A stretch of DNA of 48,713 nt from Bacteroidales bacterium (GCA_012517605.1 JAAYUS010000237.1:1-48713), one strand, 5' to 3'. Shown: positions 24,309 to 33,318, counted from the first letter of the stretch. Numbers and translations: made by a program. Notes: generated by a model not told the origin, from the letters alone.

Positions 24309-25901
24309 ATGGACAAAACAATTAAAATAAATCTTGGCGGCACTCTGTTCCAGATCGATGAAGAAGCATACAAAATCCTCCGCGGGTATCTTCAGGATAT
24401 TACCAACAGATTGCGCAATACGCCCGGAGCAGCAGAAACGGTTGAAGACATTGAATTGAGAATTGCAGAGATATTCCAGTCGCAGGGAGCTTCTGCCGGT
24501 ATAATTTCAGGCGATAATGTCGAAGCAATGATGGCAATAATAGGAAGACCCGAGGATTTTGATACAGGCGATGAAGACAATACCTTGCATGAGCCGGCAT
24601 TCCGTTCATCCGCAGCTAAAAAACTGTACAGGAACCCTGATGACCAGATAATAAGCGGCGTTTGCAGCGGACTTGGTGCATACCTGAATATAGAGCCGGT
24701 GTGGGTTCGCATCTTATTTGTTCTTTTTACCTGTTTTTTCGGAATAGGATTCTTCGTTTATGTAGCCCTGTGGATAGCGCTCCCGTCAGCAACCTCTGAT
24801 CTGCAGAAAAGAGAGATGTACGGAATGGATGATTATATGGCATTTCTCAAAAAAAGTCATTCCCCGGGATCATCGGGACCAGGATCATATACAGGGTCCC
24901 GCATTGGCAGCGCCTTCAACGAGGTTTTCAGGGCATTGGGAAGAGTAATTTTCATTTTTGTAAGGGTTTTGCTGATTTTTTTTGGCGTTTGTCTTGTTCT
25001 GACCGGCTTCATTACCCTTGTGTTTTTCGTAATGGTCTTTTTCTTTAAATATCCGGGATATTTCTCAACGACTTCCTTTGGTGTAAACCTGTTCTATTTC
25101 CCCGATTTTTTGAACTATGTTGTAAATCCTGCAATAGCTCCATGGATCCTTGCACTGTCATTCATTGTTATCCTCCTTCCGCTTCTTGCAATGATATACT
25201 GGGGTGTAAAGATGATTTTCTGGTTCAGGGCCAAAGACGGAATTATAAGTCTTTCCGGACTTGTAATCTGGGTCATGTGTGTCGCAGCTCTTTCAATACT
25301 TCTTTTCAATGAAGGGATAAGCTTTGCCGAAACGGCTAAAAGTGTTACCGGAGAGATTATTGAAAAAGCTCCCAAAGAAATCTACGTTTTGTCGGGTCAA
25401 AAAGTCTCTGACCTTCATTATGACAAGGAAATTGCATTTGACGAAGAAGATTACAAGATCTTCTTTACTGATGGCAACAAGGGCCTTTTCATAAGTACAG
25501 ACCTGAATATTGAAAAATCCGATGATAATTCCGTAAAATTGAGCATCAGCAGGCGATCTGCAGGAAGAAGCAGGATGGATGCCCAGATGAAATCAGAGAA
25601 AATTATTTATAACTACAAGATAGCTGGCGATACCATCCGTCTTGACGAGTATTTTACCCTTCCGGCAGGCTCAAAATGGTCAGTCGATGATGTCTGGGTC
25701 AGCTTGTTTGTCCCTGAAGGAACTATTGTCCATTTTGATAAAACGACAGAAGATATGTTCAGACACGATTACCTTAGAAATAATGAATGGAACGGGAGCG
25801 ATGGCTCAAGGGACATGGAATATGTGAGATCAGACAATGCAAATCCTTCCTGGATTATGACGGAAGAAGGACTTAGGAAAAGGCCTTCAAATGATAAATA
25901 A
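24309..25901 (+). CDS. PspC-domain membrane protein (long paralogue with extra domain)
   Basis: 530 residues. Residues 1-88 repeat the N-terminal domain of the short paralogue (IKINLGGTLFQIDEEAYKIL ... IIGRPEDF). PspC follows at about 105-160 (KLYRNPDDQIISGVCSGLGA ... YVALWIALPSA). Then come about four more TM helices (residues 205-355, e.g. VIFIFVRVLLIFFGVCLVL). The C-terminal ~170 residues are soluble and beta-rich (ISTDLNIEKSDDNSVKLSIS ... WVSLFVPEGTIVHFD), like the adhesin-type or LiaF-like tails of envelope stress proteins. Last gene of the operon, followed by a strong terminator. Confidence 0.9.
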   Translation: MDKTIKINLGGTLFQIDEEAYKILRGYLQDITNRLRNTPGAAETVEDIELRIAEIFQSQGASAGIISGDNVEAMMAIIGRPEDFDTGDEDNTLHEPAFRSSAAKKLYRNPDDQIISGVCSGLGAYLNIEPVWVRILFVLFTCFFGIGFFVYVALWIALPSATSDLQKREMYGMDDYMAFLKKSHSPGSSGPGSYTGSRIGSAFNEVFRALGRVIFIFVRVLLIFFGVCLVLTGFITLVFFVMVFFFKYPGYFSTTSFGVNLFYFPDFLNYVVNPAIAPWILALSFIVILLPLLAMIYWGVKMIFWFRAKDGIISLSGLVIWVMCVAALSILLFNEGISFAETAKSVTGEIIEKAPKEIYVLSGQKVSDLHYDKEIAFDEEDYKIFFTDGNKGLFISTDLNIEKSDDNSVKLSISRRSAGRSRMDAQMKSEKIIYNYKIAGDTIRLDEYFTLPAGSKWSVDDVWVSLFVPEGTIVHFDKTTEDMFRHDYLRNNEWNGSDGSRDMEYVRSDNANPSWIMTEEGLRKRPSNDK

Positions 25902-25942
25902 CGGAACTTCCAGTTTTTCATTCCTGATATCTTCATGACAAT

Positions 25943-25972
25943 CCGGCACCGGGCTTCTGGTGCCGGTTTTTT
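25943..25972 (+). terminator. Rho-independent terminator of the PspC operon
   Basis: Perfect 8-bp stem CCGGCACC/GGTGCCGG with loop GGGCTTCT, followed by six T residues. It lies 42 bp after the second pspC stop and before rsgA. Confidence 0.93.
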
Positions 25973-26010
25973 ATTTGCAAAATTTCGTATAATTGCTTAA
26001 ATATAATTAA

Positions 26011-27078
26011 ATGAATCTCACTGACCTTGGCTTTTCAAATGAGCTTTATAATTACCTGAAGGAAAAAGAGCTTTCCGATTTTTACATAGGAAGGGTAACT
26101 CAGGAACACAAGGAAAGATATGTTGTCTCTGACGGCAACAATGAATATGTTGCTGAAATAACAGGGAATCTCCGGTATTCTGCAAATTCGCGTGCCGATT
26201 TCCCGGCTGTCGGCGACTGGGTTGCCATGACGATCTATGATTCTGATAAAGCAATAATCAACAGTGTCCTTCCTCGCAGCACAGTCCTTGAAAGACAGGC
26301 TGTGGGGAAACATGGTGAGATACAAATAATCTCTGTAAATATTGATGTTGCCTTTATAATGCAGGCAATTAACAATAATTTCAATATCAACAGGCTGGAA
26401 AGATATCTGACCATCTGTTATTCGGCAGGCATTGAGCCGGTCCTTGTTCTCAGCAAAACTGACCTTGCTACGGAGGAAATTTTAAGGGAGGCATTAAAGG
26501 AACTTGAAAAACGCGACAAAAAGATCAAACACATTCTTCTCAGCAATATTACAGGCAACGGCCTTGATCAGATCATGAGTTTTATTCAGAAAGGCAGAAC
26601 ATATTGCGTAATTGGATCATCAGGTGTCGGGAAATCGACACTGATAAATAATCTTCTCAAAAAGAATGTTTTAAAAACCGGGGAAATAAGCCTCAGCACC
26701 AACAAGGGAAAGCATGTTACGGAACATCGCGAGCTGTTCGTACTTGAAAACGGAGGAATAATAATTGACACTCCGGGGATGAAGGAAATTGGCGTCACGG
26801 GTAATAATGAGGGGATAAGAACGACATATGACGAGATCTTTGAGTTATCAAAGAAATGCAGGTTCCCCGACTGCAAACATATTAACGAGACTGGCTGCGC
26901 GGTGATTGAGGCAGTGGAAAAAGGGGAACTGGATGAACATTCCTACGAAAACTTTCTTAAAATCAGGAAAGAACAGGAGAGATTTCAAACCACTGAAGCG
27001 GAAAAAAGAAGGAAGGATAAGATTTTTGGCAAAATTATAAAGGACTATCTTAAAAACAGGGAAAAGAACGGATTTTAG
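26011..27078 (+). CDS. rsgA: Ribosome small-subunit-dependent GTPase A
   Basis: 355 residues. N-terminal OB domain (~20-100), then a circularly permuted GTPase with G4 SKTD (148-151) preceding G1 GSSGVGKS (202-209) and G3 DTPG (253-256), and a zinc site C283, C288, H290, C296 (CRFPDCKHINETGC). RsgA checks 30S maturation in the cytoplasm. The long N-terminal extension before the OB fold (LTDLGFSNELYNYLKEKE) is typical of the longer RsgA variant, so a second, shorter paralogue may exist elsewhere in this genome. It has its own start after the terminator. Confidence 0.95.
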   Translation: MNLTDLGFSNELYNYLKEKELSDFYIGRVTQEHKERYVVSDGNNEYVAEITGNLRYSANSRADFPAVGDWVAMTIYDSDKAIINSVLPRSTVLERQAVGKHGEIQIISVNIDVAFIMQAINNNFNINRLERYLTICYSAGIEPVLVLSKTDLATEEILREALKELEKRDKKIKHILLSNITGNGLDQIMSFIQKGRTYCVIGSSGVGKSTLINNLLKKNVLKTGEISLSTNKGKHVTEHRELFVLENGGIIIDTPGMKEIGVTGNNEGIRTTYDEIFELSKKCRFPDCKHINETGCAVIEAVEKGELDEHSYENFLKIRKEQERFQTTEAEKRRKDKIFGKIIKDYLKNREKNGF

Positions 27079-27165
27079 CTGAGGATCTGTGAAAAACCCC
27101 ATAGGGTAAAATCCTTCTGAAGGATCATATAGAAAAATTATGCTTTCATAATTAAACCTGTAAAG

Positions 27166-27699
27166 ATGAAAAAACTTAACAGCCGAATGATCCTGACCTG
27201 TCTGGTCCTCCTGTCATTTGCTCCGGCCGGAAATTTATTTTCCCGGAACTCCGCCGACCGTGATACCATAATGGTTGCAGCCCGTGAAATCATAAAAGAA
27301 ACTACTTATTGTGCACTGGTAACTGTAGATTCTTCCGGACAACCCCAGATACGAACCATGAATCCTTTTCCTCCAAACGAAGAATTTATTACATGGTTTG
27401 CAACTTCAAGAACAAGCAGAAAGGTAAGGGAGATAAGAAACAATCCGAAGGTTTGCGTCTATTATGCAGATCACATAACCGCAAAGGGTTACGTAAATAT
27501 CACAGGAACAGCGACTGTTATTGATGATAAGGACCTGCTTTTGAAAATGAAAAGGGAATACTGGAACGGGATCCCGGGATGGCAGGAAAAATTCGTCCTG
27601 ATCAAAATAATCCCTAAGACTCTTGAGGTTATCAATTACAAGCACGGGCTTACAAATGATCCCAATACTTTCAGAGCTCCATCCATTAAGCTTAATTAA
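27166..27699 (+). CDS. PNPOx-like (general stress 26 type) split-barrel protein with signal peptide
   Basis: 177 residues. Residues ~38-165 match the flavin-binding split barrel of pyridoxamine-phosphate-oxidase-like proteins: IIKETTYCALVTVDSSGQPQ, then FPPNEEFITWFATSRTSRKV, NPKVCVYYADHITAKGYVNI and YWNGIPGW. The family is normally cytosolic, yet this one begins with a signal-like stretch (RMILTCLVLLSFAPAGNLFS), so it may be periplasmic. Start ATG 27166; the next in-frame ATG is still inside the signal region. The DUF4440-like lipoprotein begins 13 bp downstream, so they are probably cotranscribed. Confidence 0.87.
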   Translation: MKKLNSRMILTCLVLLSFAPAGNLFSRNSADRDTIMVAAREIIKETTYCALVTVDSSGQPQIRTMNPFPPNEEFITWFATSRTSRKVREIRNNPKVCVYYADHITAKGYVNITGTATVIDDKDLLLKMKREYWNGIPGWQEKFVLIKIIPKTLEVINYKHGLTNDPNTFRAPSIKLN

Positions 27700-27712
27700 A
27701 TGTTCAAGATCC

Positions 27713-28147
27713 ATGAATAAGACATTTTTTACTCTGCTGATGCTTTCAGTCATTGTTTCATGCAGAAACTCCGCTGATAATGAAACAATAAAAAATGAAG
27801 TTTTGCAGGCAGAAAAAGCATTTGAAAAAATGGCTGCAGAAAAGGGGCTTGCCGAGGCATTCTGGTTCTTTGCCTCTGAAGATGCCGTTATACCGAGGGG
27901 CAATGATTCGCTCATAAAGGGAAAGGAAAACATTAAAGCCTATTATTCGTTAAATGCAAATCCGGATGAAGCAGTGAGCTGGACCCCAGATTTTATTGAT
28001 GTTTCATCCTGCGGGACACTTGCCTACACCTATGGCAGATATGTTTATTCAGGTAAAGACAGCCTGGGAAACCCAACTGAACGTACAGGGATCTTTCATA
28101 CTGTCTGGAAGAAAGAAAACAAGACCTGGAGGTATGTCTGGGATTAA
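27713..28147 (+). CDS. DUF4440/SnoaL-like lipoprotein
   Basis: 144 residues from ATG 27713; the track start at 27623 runs inside the previous gene. Lipobox LSVIVSCRN (Cys about 17). NTF2-like pattern: LQAEKAFEKMAAEKGLAEAFWFFASEDAVI, the glycine-rich SLIKGKENIKAYYS, then GTLAYTYGRYVYSGKDSLGN and FHTVWKKENKTWRYVWD. The terminal strand with Trp residues is typical of DUF4440 proteins. Ligand unknown. Confidence 0.85.
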   Translation: MNKTFFTLLMLSVIVSCRNSADNETIKNEVLQAEKAFEKMAAEKGLAEAFWFFASEDAVIPRGNDSLIKGKENIKAYYSLNANPDEAVSWTPDFIDVSSCGTLAYTYGRYVYSGKDSLGNPTERTGIFHTVWKKENKTWRYVWD

Positions 28148-28292
28148 ATCTTACAGCTGGACATCATACCCCGGTAATCTGCCGTCAGGTAAATAATCAG
28201 GAGTACTTTTATTCAACCAGCCTCAGCATATAACTGAATACTTTTTGGAACAAAATTTGATGATGTTTCAGGGTATTAAATCATACCGGCAT

Positions 28293-28847
28293 ATGAACAC
28301 CAAAATCATATTTATTCCGATTTTTGCGCTTTTTCTTGCCAGCTGTGAGAAAAATGACATTCTAAAGCCGGATCCCGGTCAGCTTGTTCTGTTTCAGGTG
28401 GAATATGTAAACCACGCATGGGGCTATGCACACAGCGGCATAGTAATAGATTCCGCCGGAAAAGTTGGTTATTTCAGATTGCCTGAAAACTGGCACTCGC
28501 CTGATTCGCTGGGATATATTTCCGAATCGGATATGAACGATAATTACAGGCAGCTTAATGACGTTCAGATAACAGTCACCAAAGATGCCCTGCTTAAATA
28601 CTACGGAATGCTGCCTGACGCCTCACAGGGGAAACTCTCAAAACCATATAACAGGATGTTTGATGCCGGTGTTACCGTTTATTCAGGTTTTCTATATCTC
28701 CCATCCTTGAAAAAGTACAAACAGGTTCTGATAAAGCAATGGGGTGACTGGCAGATTGACAATTACTCACAAGAGGCTGAAGAAATTTTCAAGTGGCTTA
28801 AAAGTGTATATACAGGAACACTGGAATCGATGCATAACAAACAGTGA
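28293..28847 (+). CDS. Hypothetical lipoprotein
   Basis: 184 residues from ATG 28293, the first start that gives a clean lipoprotein signal (IIFIPIFALFLASCEKN, Cys about 18). The body is compact, with several aromatic residues (VNHAWGYAHSGIVIDSAG, YFRLPENWHSPDSLGYI, KQWGDWQIDNYS) and no cysteine after the lipid anchor. I do not recognise the family. Transcribed alone, 145 bp after the previous gene. Confidence 0.75.
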   Translation: MNTKIIFIPIFALFLASCEKNDILKPDPGQLVLFQVEYVNHAWGYAHSGIVIDSAGKVGYFRLPENWHSPDSLGYISESDMNDNYRQLNDVQITVTKDALLKYYGMLPDASQGKLSKPYNRMFDAGVTVYSGFLYLPSLKKYKQVLIKQWGDWQIDNYSQEAEEIFKWLKSVYTGTLESMHNKQ

Positions 28848-28943
28848 AGATCAGGGATTTTATAAAACACTGATGATATGGGGTTCTCCCGGGACAGGCA
28901 GAAAAAATGCCAGAGAATTGATAATTATTCGTGCAGGTGTGAT

Positions 28944-29147
28944 TCAGAGTTTGCTTGTCAGATGCCAGAAACCGCAGATATTGCATTTGTAAGCCTTTAT
29001 ATCACGCGTCACTCTGGTTTCATTAATATATCTTATCATATCCTCTGCCTCCTCCTTAGAGTGATAGATGGTCTTTTTGCAGGGAGGCTCCACTGATCCG
29101 ATCCGGATCTTTTTTAATGCTCTGAAAACCATGATGCTTAACAACAT
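28944..29147 (-). CDS. Small protein with a C-terminal CxxCGxWH motif
   Basis: 67 residues from ATG 29147, which has GGAG about 9 nt upstream; the track start at 29180 is a TTG. The C-terminus YKCNICGFWHLTSK resembles short proteins of Bacteroidota and phages ending in CPYCGFWHLT, in which a Cys pair and a His could bind a metal. Upstream is SKEEAEDMIRYINET, a helix also typical of that group. Function unknown. It lies alone on the minus strand. Confidence 0.6.
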   Translation of the reverse strand: MLLSIMVFRALKKIRIGSVEPPCKKTIYHSKEEAEDMIRYINETRVTRDIKAYKCNICGFWHLTSKL

Positions 29148-29648
29148 AAGGAAAATCTCCACCGCAAATATACAAAACAAACTTCACGACCTTTAATAAT
29201 ATCAGTCAGGAATAAACAGATTCCTCATTGTGCCAGACCCTAGCCGGCTCTGATCTGGCTCCATTATTTATGACATGATAGCATAATCAACATATCAAAA
29301 GACGTTACCTTTATAAGTTGCTGTTGCAAAAGGGCATAGCTCATGTTCAGCCCCTTCGGGGCTGATATGGCTTGGGGGAGTTCGCAAACCCCCGGTGGCA
29401 ACAGGGGGAAATACAACCCCGACCTGATTACAGCCCTGAAGGGGCTGAACAAGAATATATCTTTCAGCACAGGAACTTCACAAGTTTCTGCGAAATGAGG
29501 GATATCCCTTTAACAAACAAGGTATTATTAAAACCACAAATCAAAATGCCCTCATAATCTTGGAAAATCTCCGCAAGATTGCTTATTTTAGTTCCTGCAT
29601 TAATTTGTTAAATGCTGTTCTGTCAAATCTGTAATAATTAAATCCCGG
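29148..29648. other. Gene-poor region with REP-like element
   Basis: About 500 bp with no credible gene. The only structured element is the palindromic repeat at 29344-29451. ORFs 29264-29470 (minus) and 29372-29557 (plus) are products of that repeat. The promoter of the lipoprotein at 29649 must lie at the right end, but no clear box is seen. Confidence 0.5.
29344..29451. repeat. REP/MITE-like palindromic element
   Basis: Outer arms TTCAGCCCCTT (29346-29356) and AAGGGGCTGAA (29439-29449) are perfect inverted repeats; each arm also makes its own small hairpin (CAGCCCCTTCGGGGCTG). Between them are G and C runs (TGGGGGAG, ACCCCCGG, CAGGGGG). I have the impression that such elements recur in Bacteroidota genomes and create spurious ORFs. 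Confidence 0.7.
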
Positions 29649-30323
29649 ATGAAAATTAGAATAACTGTTTTTCTGACTACATGCATATTATTAATAAGCA
29701 GCTGCTCGCGCTTCCAGTATGCAAGCGTGAACAGCTACCTACCGAAAAATGATTCAGGAGAATACATTGTTGAAAATGATACAGTGGCCATAAGGTATTC
29801 CTTTGCCGGACAGAATCTTTCTCTATCCCTGAATATTTTCAACAAACTAAGGCAGCCTGTTTATCTTGATCAGGAAAGATCACTTATAGTCCTTAACGAC
29901 GAACAGATAAATGGTTCATTCTATGGCGACGACCAGGTTAGTTTTATTGCCCCGTTGTCAAATGCCAGGATCACAAGCATACCCCTCAGGGATGAACTGT
30001 TTGAGATAAACAGGAAGGATTCGACGCTGCAAAAGACAAGAATAGTTAATGAAGGAATTAGCTATTCATACGATATAAATACAACGCCTCTTTATTTCAG
30101 GGTGATACTTGCAATCTCTCCAAATGAGAATTATTCCATGCCCACGTTCTTTGATTATTCGTTCTGGGTATCTGATATTCTTCAGTCAACGGCGGGGCCA
30201 AAAACCATTTCAGCGAAGCCTTCAAACATGTTTTATCTAAAGAAATCAACCGGTTTCGGAAATGCAATATTCTGGACTGCCATTATAACATTACTTCTGA
30301 TCGGGGGTGCATTGGGGGAATAA
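29649..30323 (+). CDS. Hypothetical lipoprotein with C-terminal TM helix
   Basis: 224 residues. Lipobox LLISSCSRF (Cys about 19). Middle region is beta-rich (DTVAIRYSFAGQNLSLSLNIFNKLRQPVYLD), like an Ig-type sandwich. A hydrophobic helix at the end (IFWTAIITLLLIGGALG) would give a second membrane contact, odd for a lipoprotein. Function unknown; not clearly linked to neighbours. Confidence 0.78.
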   Translation: MKIRITVFLTTCILLISSCSRFQYASVNSYLPKNDSGEYIVENDTVAIRYSFAGQNLSLSLNIFNKLRQPVYLDQERSLIVLNDEQINGSFYGDDQVSFIAPLSNARITSIPLRDELFEINRKDSTLQKTRIVNEGISYSYDINTTPLYFRVILAISPNENYSMPTFFDYSFWVSDILQSTAGPKTISAKPSNMFYLKKSTGFGNAIFWTAIITLLLIGGALGE

Positions 30324-30343
30324 TCTCCTTACCTGAAAAAAAC

Positions 30344-30374
30344 TTGACATTAAATCAACCATTGCGTAACTTTA
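30344..30374 (+). promoter_or_regulatory. Promoter for the OmpA-family gene (TTG-N20-TAACTTTA)
   Basis: TTG at 30344-30346 (within TTGACA), 20-bp spacer, and TAACTTTA at 30367-30374, one base off TAnnTTTG. The same -7 variant occurs before the genes at 33514 and 38310. Confidence 0.5.
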
Positions 30375-30432
30375 TTCTTTGCATACAACTTATTTTAATT
30401 ATCTGTTGTTGATCATTAAACCTTAAACTATC

Positions 30433-31272
30433 ATGAAGACCAGAGCAGCAATTCTAATAATCTTTTCTTTGGTTTTTAACTTCAGGGCTGAAGCCCAGGA
30501 AGACGAAATTAAAGATACTCCTTACTTTTCAGGGATGAATGACTTCACGATCTATGACGGAGAAGACATAGAGTTTGACAGCTATAATTTCTTCAACGGA
30601 AAAAACTGCGTGACAATTGAAGGCAGAATTTACAAAAGACATTACACCTTAAAGGAAGACGTCCAGAAATCAAGTCCTCTGCAGGTTGTCAGGAATTATT
30701 CAAATGCAATAAAAAGCATGGGTGGAACGATCATTTTTGACGGAGAGCCTCAGGAAGCAGAGTGCGCAGAAAATAACGGGCGCCGGATGCTAGTCGGGAA
30801 AGCCGTAAGAGGAGCCGATGAATTATGGATTGAGATCGTACCGACAGGCAATGAGGATTACTTTATGACGCTGGCATTAAAGGAGAAAATGGAACAGGAG
30901 GTTACTGCCAATGAAATGTTTGAAGCCCTCAACCGGGATGGCCATATTGCATTGTATATTAATTTTGATACGGGCAAATCGGTTATCAGGGATGAATCAA
31001 AGCCGGTTATAGATCAGATCGTTGAAATGATGAAATCAAACTCAGGTCTTAAAATAGCAGTCGAAGGTCATACTGATAACGTGGGTAATCCTGCCTCAAA
31101 CCAGGCACTTTCAGTTGAAAGGGCAAAAGCAGTTGTTGCAGCAATAGCAGCACAGGGAATAGCTTCTGACCGGCTTACCCCGGCAGGCTTCGGACAAAAT
31201 AAGCCGATTGCGGATAACAGCACTGAGGAAGGAAGAGCCAAGAACAGGAGGGTTGAGCTTGTTAAGAAGTAA
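30433..31272 (+). CDS. OmpA-family protein
   Basis: 279 residues. Signal peptide MKTRAAILIIFSLVFNFRAEAQ. The C-terminal ~110 residues are an OmpA peptidoglycan-binding domain: ALYINFDTGKSVIRDESKPVI, VEGHTDNVGNPASNQALSVERAKAV and GFGQNKPIADNSTEEGRAKNRRVEL. The N-terminal ~140 residues are not a barrel; they contain TIYDGEDIEFDSYNFF and look like a globular domain found in DUF4892-type OmpA proteins, so it may be periplasmic and not an outer-membrane porin. Monocistronic with its own promoter. Confidence 0.92.
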   Translation: MKTRAAILIIFSLVFNFRAEAQEDEIKDTPYFSGMNDFTIYDGEDIEFDSYNFFNGKNCVTIEGRIYKRHYTLKEDVQKSSPLQVVRNYSNAIKSMGGTIIFDGEPQEAECAENNGRRMLVGKAVRGADELWIEIVPTGNEDYFMTLALKEKMEQEVTANEMFEALNRDGHIALYINFDTGKSVIRDESKPVIDQIVEMMKSNSGLKIAVEGHTDNVGNPASNQALSVERAKAVVAAIAAQGIASDRLTPAGFGQNKPIADNSTEEGRAKNRRVELVKK

Positions 31273-31315
31273 TAAACTCCATATCTGCAGTAAAAAATAC
31301 TTCCGGCAGCTTATC

Positions 31316-31942
31316 TCATTCAAGTCCGAATCTTTTTTCTGCAAATCGTTTTATGAAACCGACAGTTTCTTCTATTCCCAGAACCGATGAATTGATGCAA
31401 AAATGATATGACTCTGCTGCACCCCATTTTTTGTTTGTAAAATAATTATAATATCCGGCCCTGTCCTTGTCGGCTTTTTCGACAATGTCCCTTGCCTTTT
31501 TTTCAGTTACCTGATCTCTTTCGGCTATCCTTTTAATCCTGTCATCAAGGTTGGCTGTTATGTAAATATTCAACAGCCGTGGTCTTCCTGCAAGAACATA
31601 ATCGGCACATCTCCCTACAAACAGGCACGACCCCTGATCTGCAACTTTTCTGATGACATCACTCTGAATCGTAAATAATGTTTCGTTGTTCAGATAATAT
31701 GTAGAAAACGGTTCTTCTGTCATCAATCCGCGCATGCCGAACAAACCGCCAAAGACAGAGTATCCTTTTCTCTCATCAGCCCTTTCGAAAAATTCCTTCC
31801 CGAGTCCGCTTTCCTGGGAAGCAATCTGAATAAGTTCCTTATCATAAAATGATATACCCAGTTGGCTTGCAAGCTTTTCACCAATTAATCTGCCTCCGCT
31901 GCCAAGTTGACGACCGATTGTTATAACATAATTATCACTCAT
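31316..31942 (-). CDS. Cytidylate-kinase-like family protein
   Basis: 208 residues. P-loop-type motif TIGRQLGSGGRLIGEKLA (9-26), then ISFYDKELIQIASQESGL, and the lid region ITANLDDRIKRIAERDQVTEKKARDIVEKADKDRAGYYNYFT. This is the AAA-like 'cytidylate kinase-like' family (often called CMK2), whose substrate is not well defined; it is distinct from the main Cmk. Second gene after the MATE exporter, 26-bp gap. Cytosolic. Confidence 0.9.
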   Translation of the reverse strand: MSDNYVITIGRQLGSGGRLIGEKLASQLGISFYDKELIQIASQESGLGKEFFERADERKGYSVFGGLFGMRGLMTEEPFSTYYLNNETLFTIQSDVIRKVADQGSCLFVGRCADYVLAGRPRLLNIYITANLDDRIKRIAERDQVTEKKARDIVEKADKDRAGYYNYFTNKKWGAAESYHFCINSSVLGIEETVGFIKRFAEKRFGLE

Positions 31943-31968
31943 CTTCTGGTGTTTTGTAAATTACAGTT

Positions 31969-33318
31969 TCAATTTTTTATAACCGAACTCCGGTATTGCA
32001 TTGTAAGCAGCCAGACAGCAGTTATGCTCGATAACAGGTCTGCAGCCGGCATGCTGAACCATACTCCCTTTACACCATAGAAAGAAGGAAGTATGAGAAG
32101 CAAGGGCAACAATATAAGTACCTGACGGGTAAGGGAAAGAAATATTGCTTTCCCGGCTTTTCCGATACTCTGGAAGAATGTGGCAGCAACCATCTGCATG
32201 CCTATAATGGGGAAAAACATGAACACGATCCTCATTCCGGGTATTGCAATTCCGATAAGTTCCCTGTCGTTGGTAAATGCAGAGACAACAGCCCGGGGAA
32301 ACAATTCACCAAGAAGAAATCCGGCAGTCATAACACCTGTTGCAAGCATAATGGTAAGCTTCAGCACCCTGTTCACCCTGCCATACTGTCGTGCACCAAA
32401 GTTATAGCCTGCAATAGGCTGCATTCCCATATTCAATCCGAATACAACCATTACGAACAGGGCCGCCAACCTGTTAATTACACCGTAAGCTCCGACAGCA
32501 AGATCTCCGCCGTACCTGATAAGGCCCTGGTTAATTATAATTACGATTATGCTTGCAGCAATATTCATAAGAAAGGGAGCCAGTCCGATTGACATTGAAT
32601 CAATGACGATTTTGCGCTTTAGTCCGAATATGCCTTTGCGGAAATGGATAAAACTATTCTTGTCACGGAAATAATTAAGCTGCCATATAAGCATCGAGGT
32701 TTGTGCAATCACAGTGGCGAGGGCGGCGCCACGTATTCCCCATTTAAAAACAAAGATAAAAAGAGGTGCAAGAATCACATTTATCAATACTGAGTATATT
32801 GTCGCGAACATCGATCTTCTCGGATTTCCCGAAGCTCTTAAAAGGGCATTCAACCCCAGGTACATGTGGGTGACCACATTCCCCAGAGATATTATTATCA
32901 TAAAATCCCTTGCAAATGGCAATGTAGCTTTGCTGGCACCGAAAAACAACAATATGGGTTCCAGAAACATAAGAATGAAAAAAGTATATGTTGTCCCCAA
33001 TATCAGATTTAACAAAAGGACATTGCCAAGAATATGGTTTGCAGTTTCATAGTCTTTCTGTCCCAGCCTTAATGACATGAGTGCCGAACCACCAACCCCG
33101 ACAAGGGAGCCGAAAGCAGCTGAAAGGTTCATCAGAGGGAATGTGATTGCAAGCCCGGAAATGGCAAGGGCGCCCACTCCATGGCCAATAAAAATGCTGT
33201 CGGTGATATTATAGAGAGAAGAGGCTGTCATCGCAATGACAGAAGGTATTGCATACTGCAGAAGCAGTTTCCATACATCCTCAGTTCCCAGGGCAAGAGG
33301 AGTCCCTTTCTGTTCCAT
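31969..33318 (-). CDS. MATE-family efflux transporter
   Basis: 449 residues with 12 predicted TM helices in two similar halves. N-terminal LLQYAIPSVIAMTASSLYNITDSIFIGHGVG is the family start; GLNMGMQPIAGYNFGARQYGRV is the matching motif of the second half. MATE proteins export cationic drugs or metabolites with Na+ or H+ exchange at the inner membrane. First gene of a two-gene operon with the cytidylate-kinase-like gene. Confidence 0.94.
   Translation of the reverse strand: MEQKGTPLALGTEDVWKLLLQYAIPSVIAMTASSLYNITDSIFIGHGVGALAISGLAITFPLMNLSAAFGSLVGVGGSALMSLRLGQKDYETANHILGNVLLLNLILGTTYTFFILMFLEPILLFFGASKATLPFARDFMIIISLGNVVTHMYLGLNALLRASGNPRRSMFATIYSVLINVILAPLFIFVFKWGIRGAALATVIAQTSMLIWQLNYFRDKNSFIHFRKGIFGLKRKIVIDSMSIGLAPFLMNIAASIIVIIINQGLIRYGGDLAVGAYGVINRLAALFVMVVFGLNMGMQPIAGYNFGARQYGRVNRVLKLTIMLATGVMTAGFLLGELFPRAVVSAFTNDRELIGIAIPGMRIVFMFFPIIGMQMVAATFFQSIGKAGKAIFLSLTRQVLILLPLLLILPSFYGVKGVWFSMPAADLLSSITAVWLLTMQYRSSVIKN

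Noticed and set aside
27241-27790. Similar RNSAD segments in the PNPOx-like protein and the next lipoprotein
   Set aside because: Only about nine residues match and the folds differ; chance is more likely than duplication.
29264-29470. 68-residue minus-strand ORF
   Set aside because: It is the translation of the palindromic repeat (SPFRAVIRSGLYFPLLPPG); such frames arise wherever this element type occurs.
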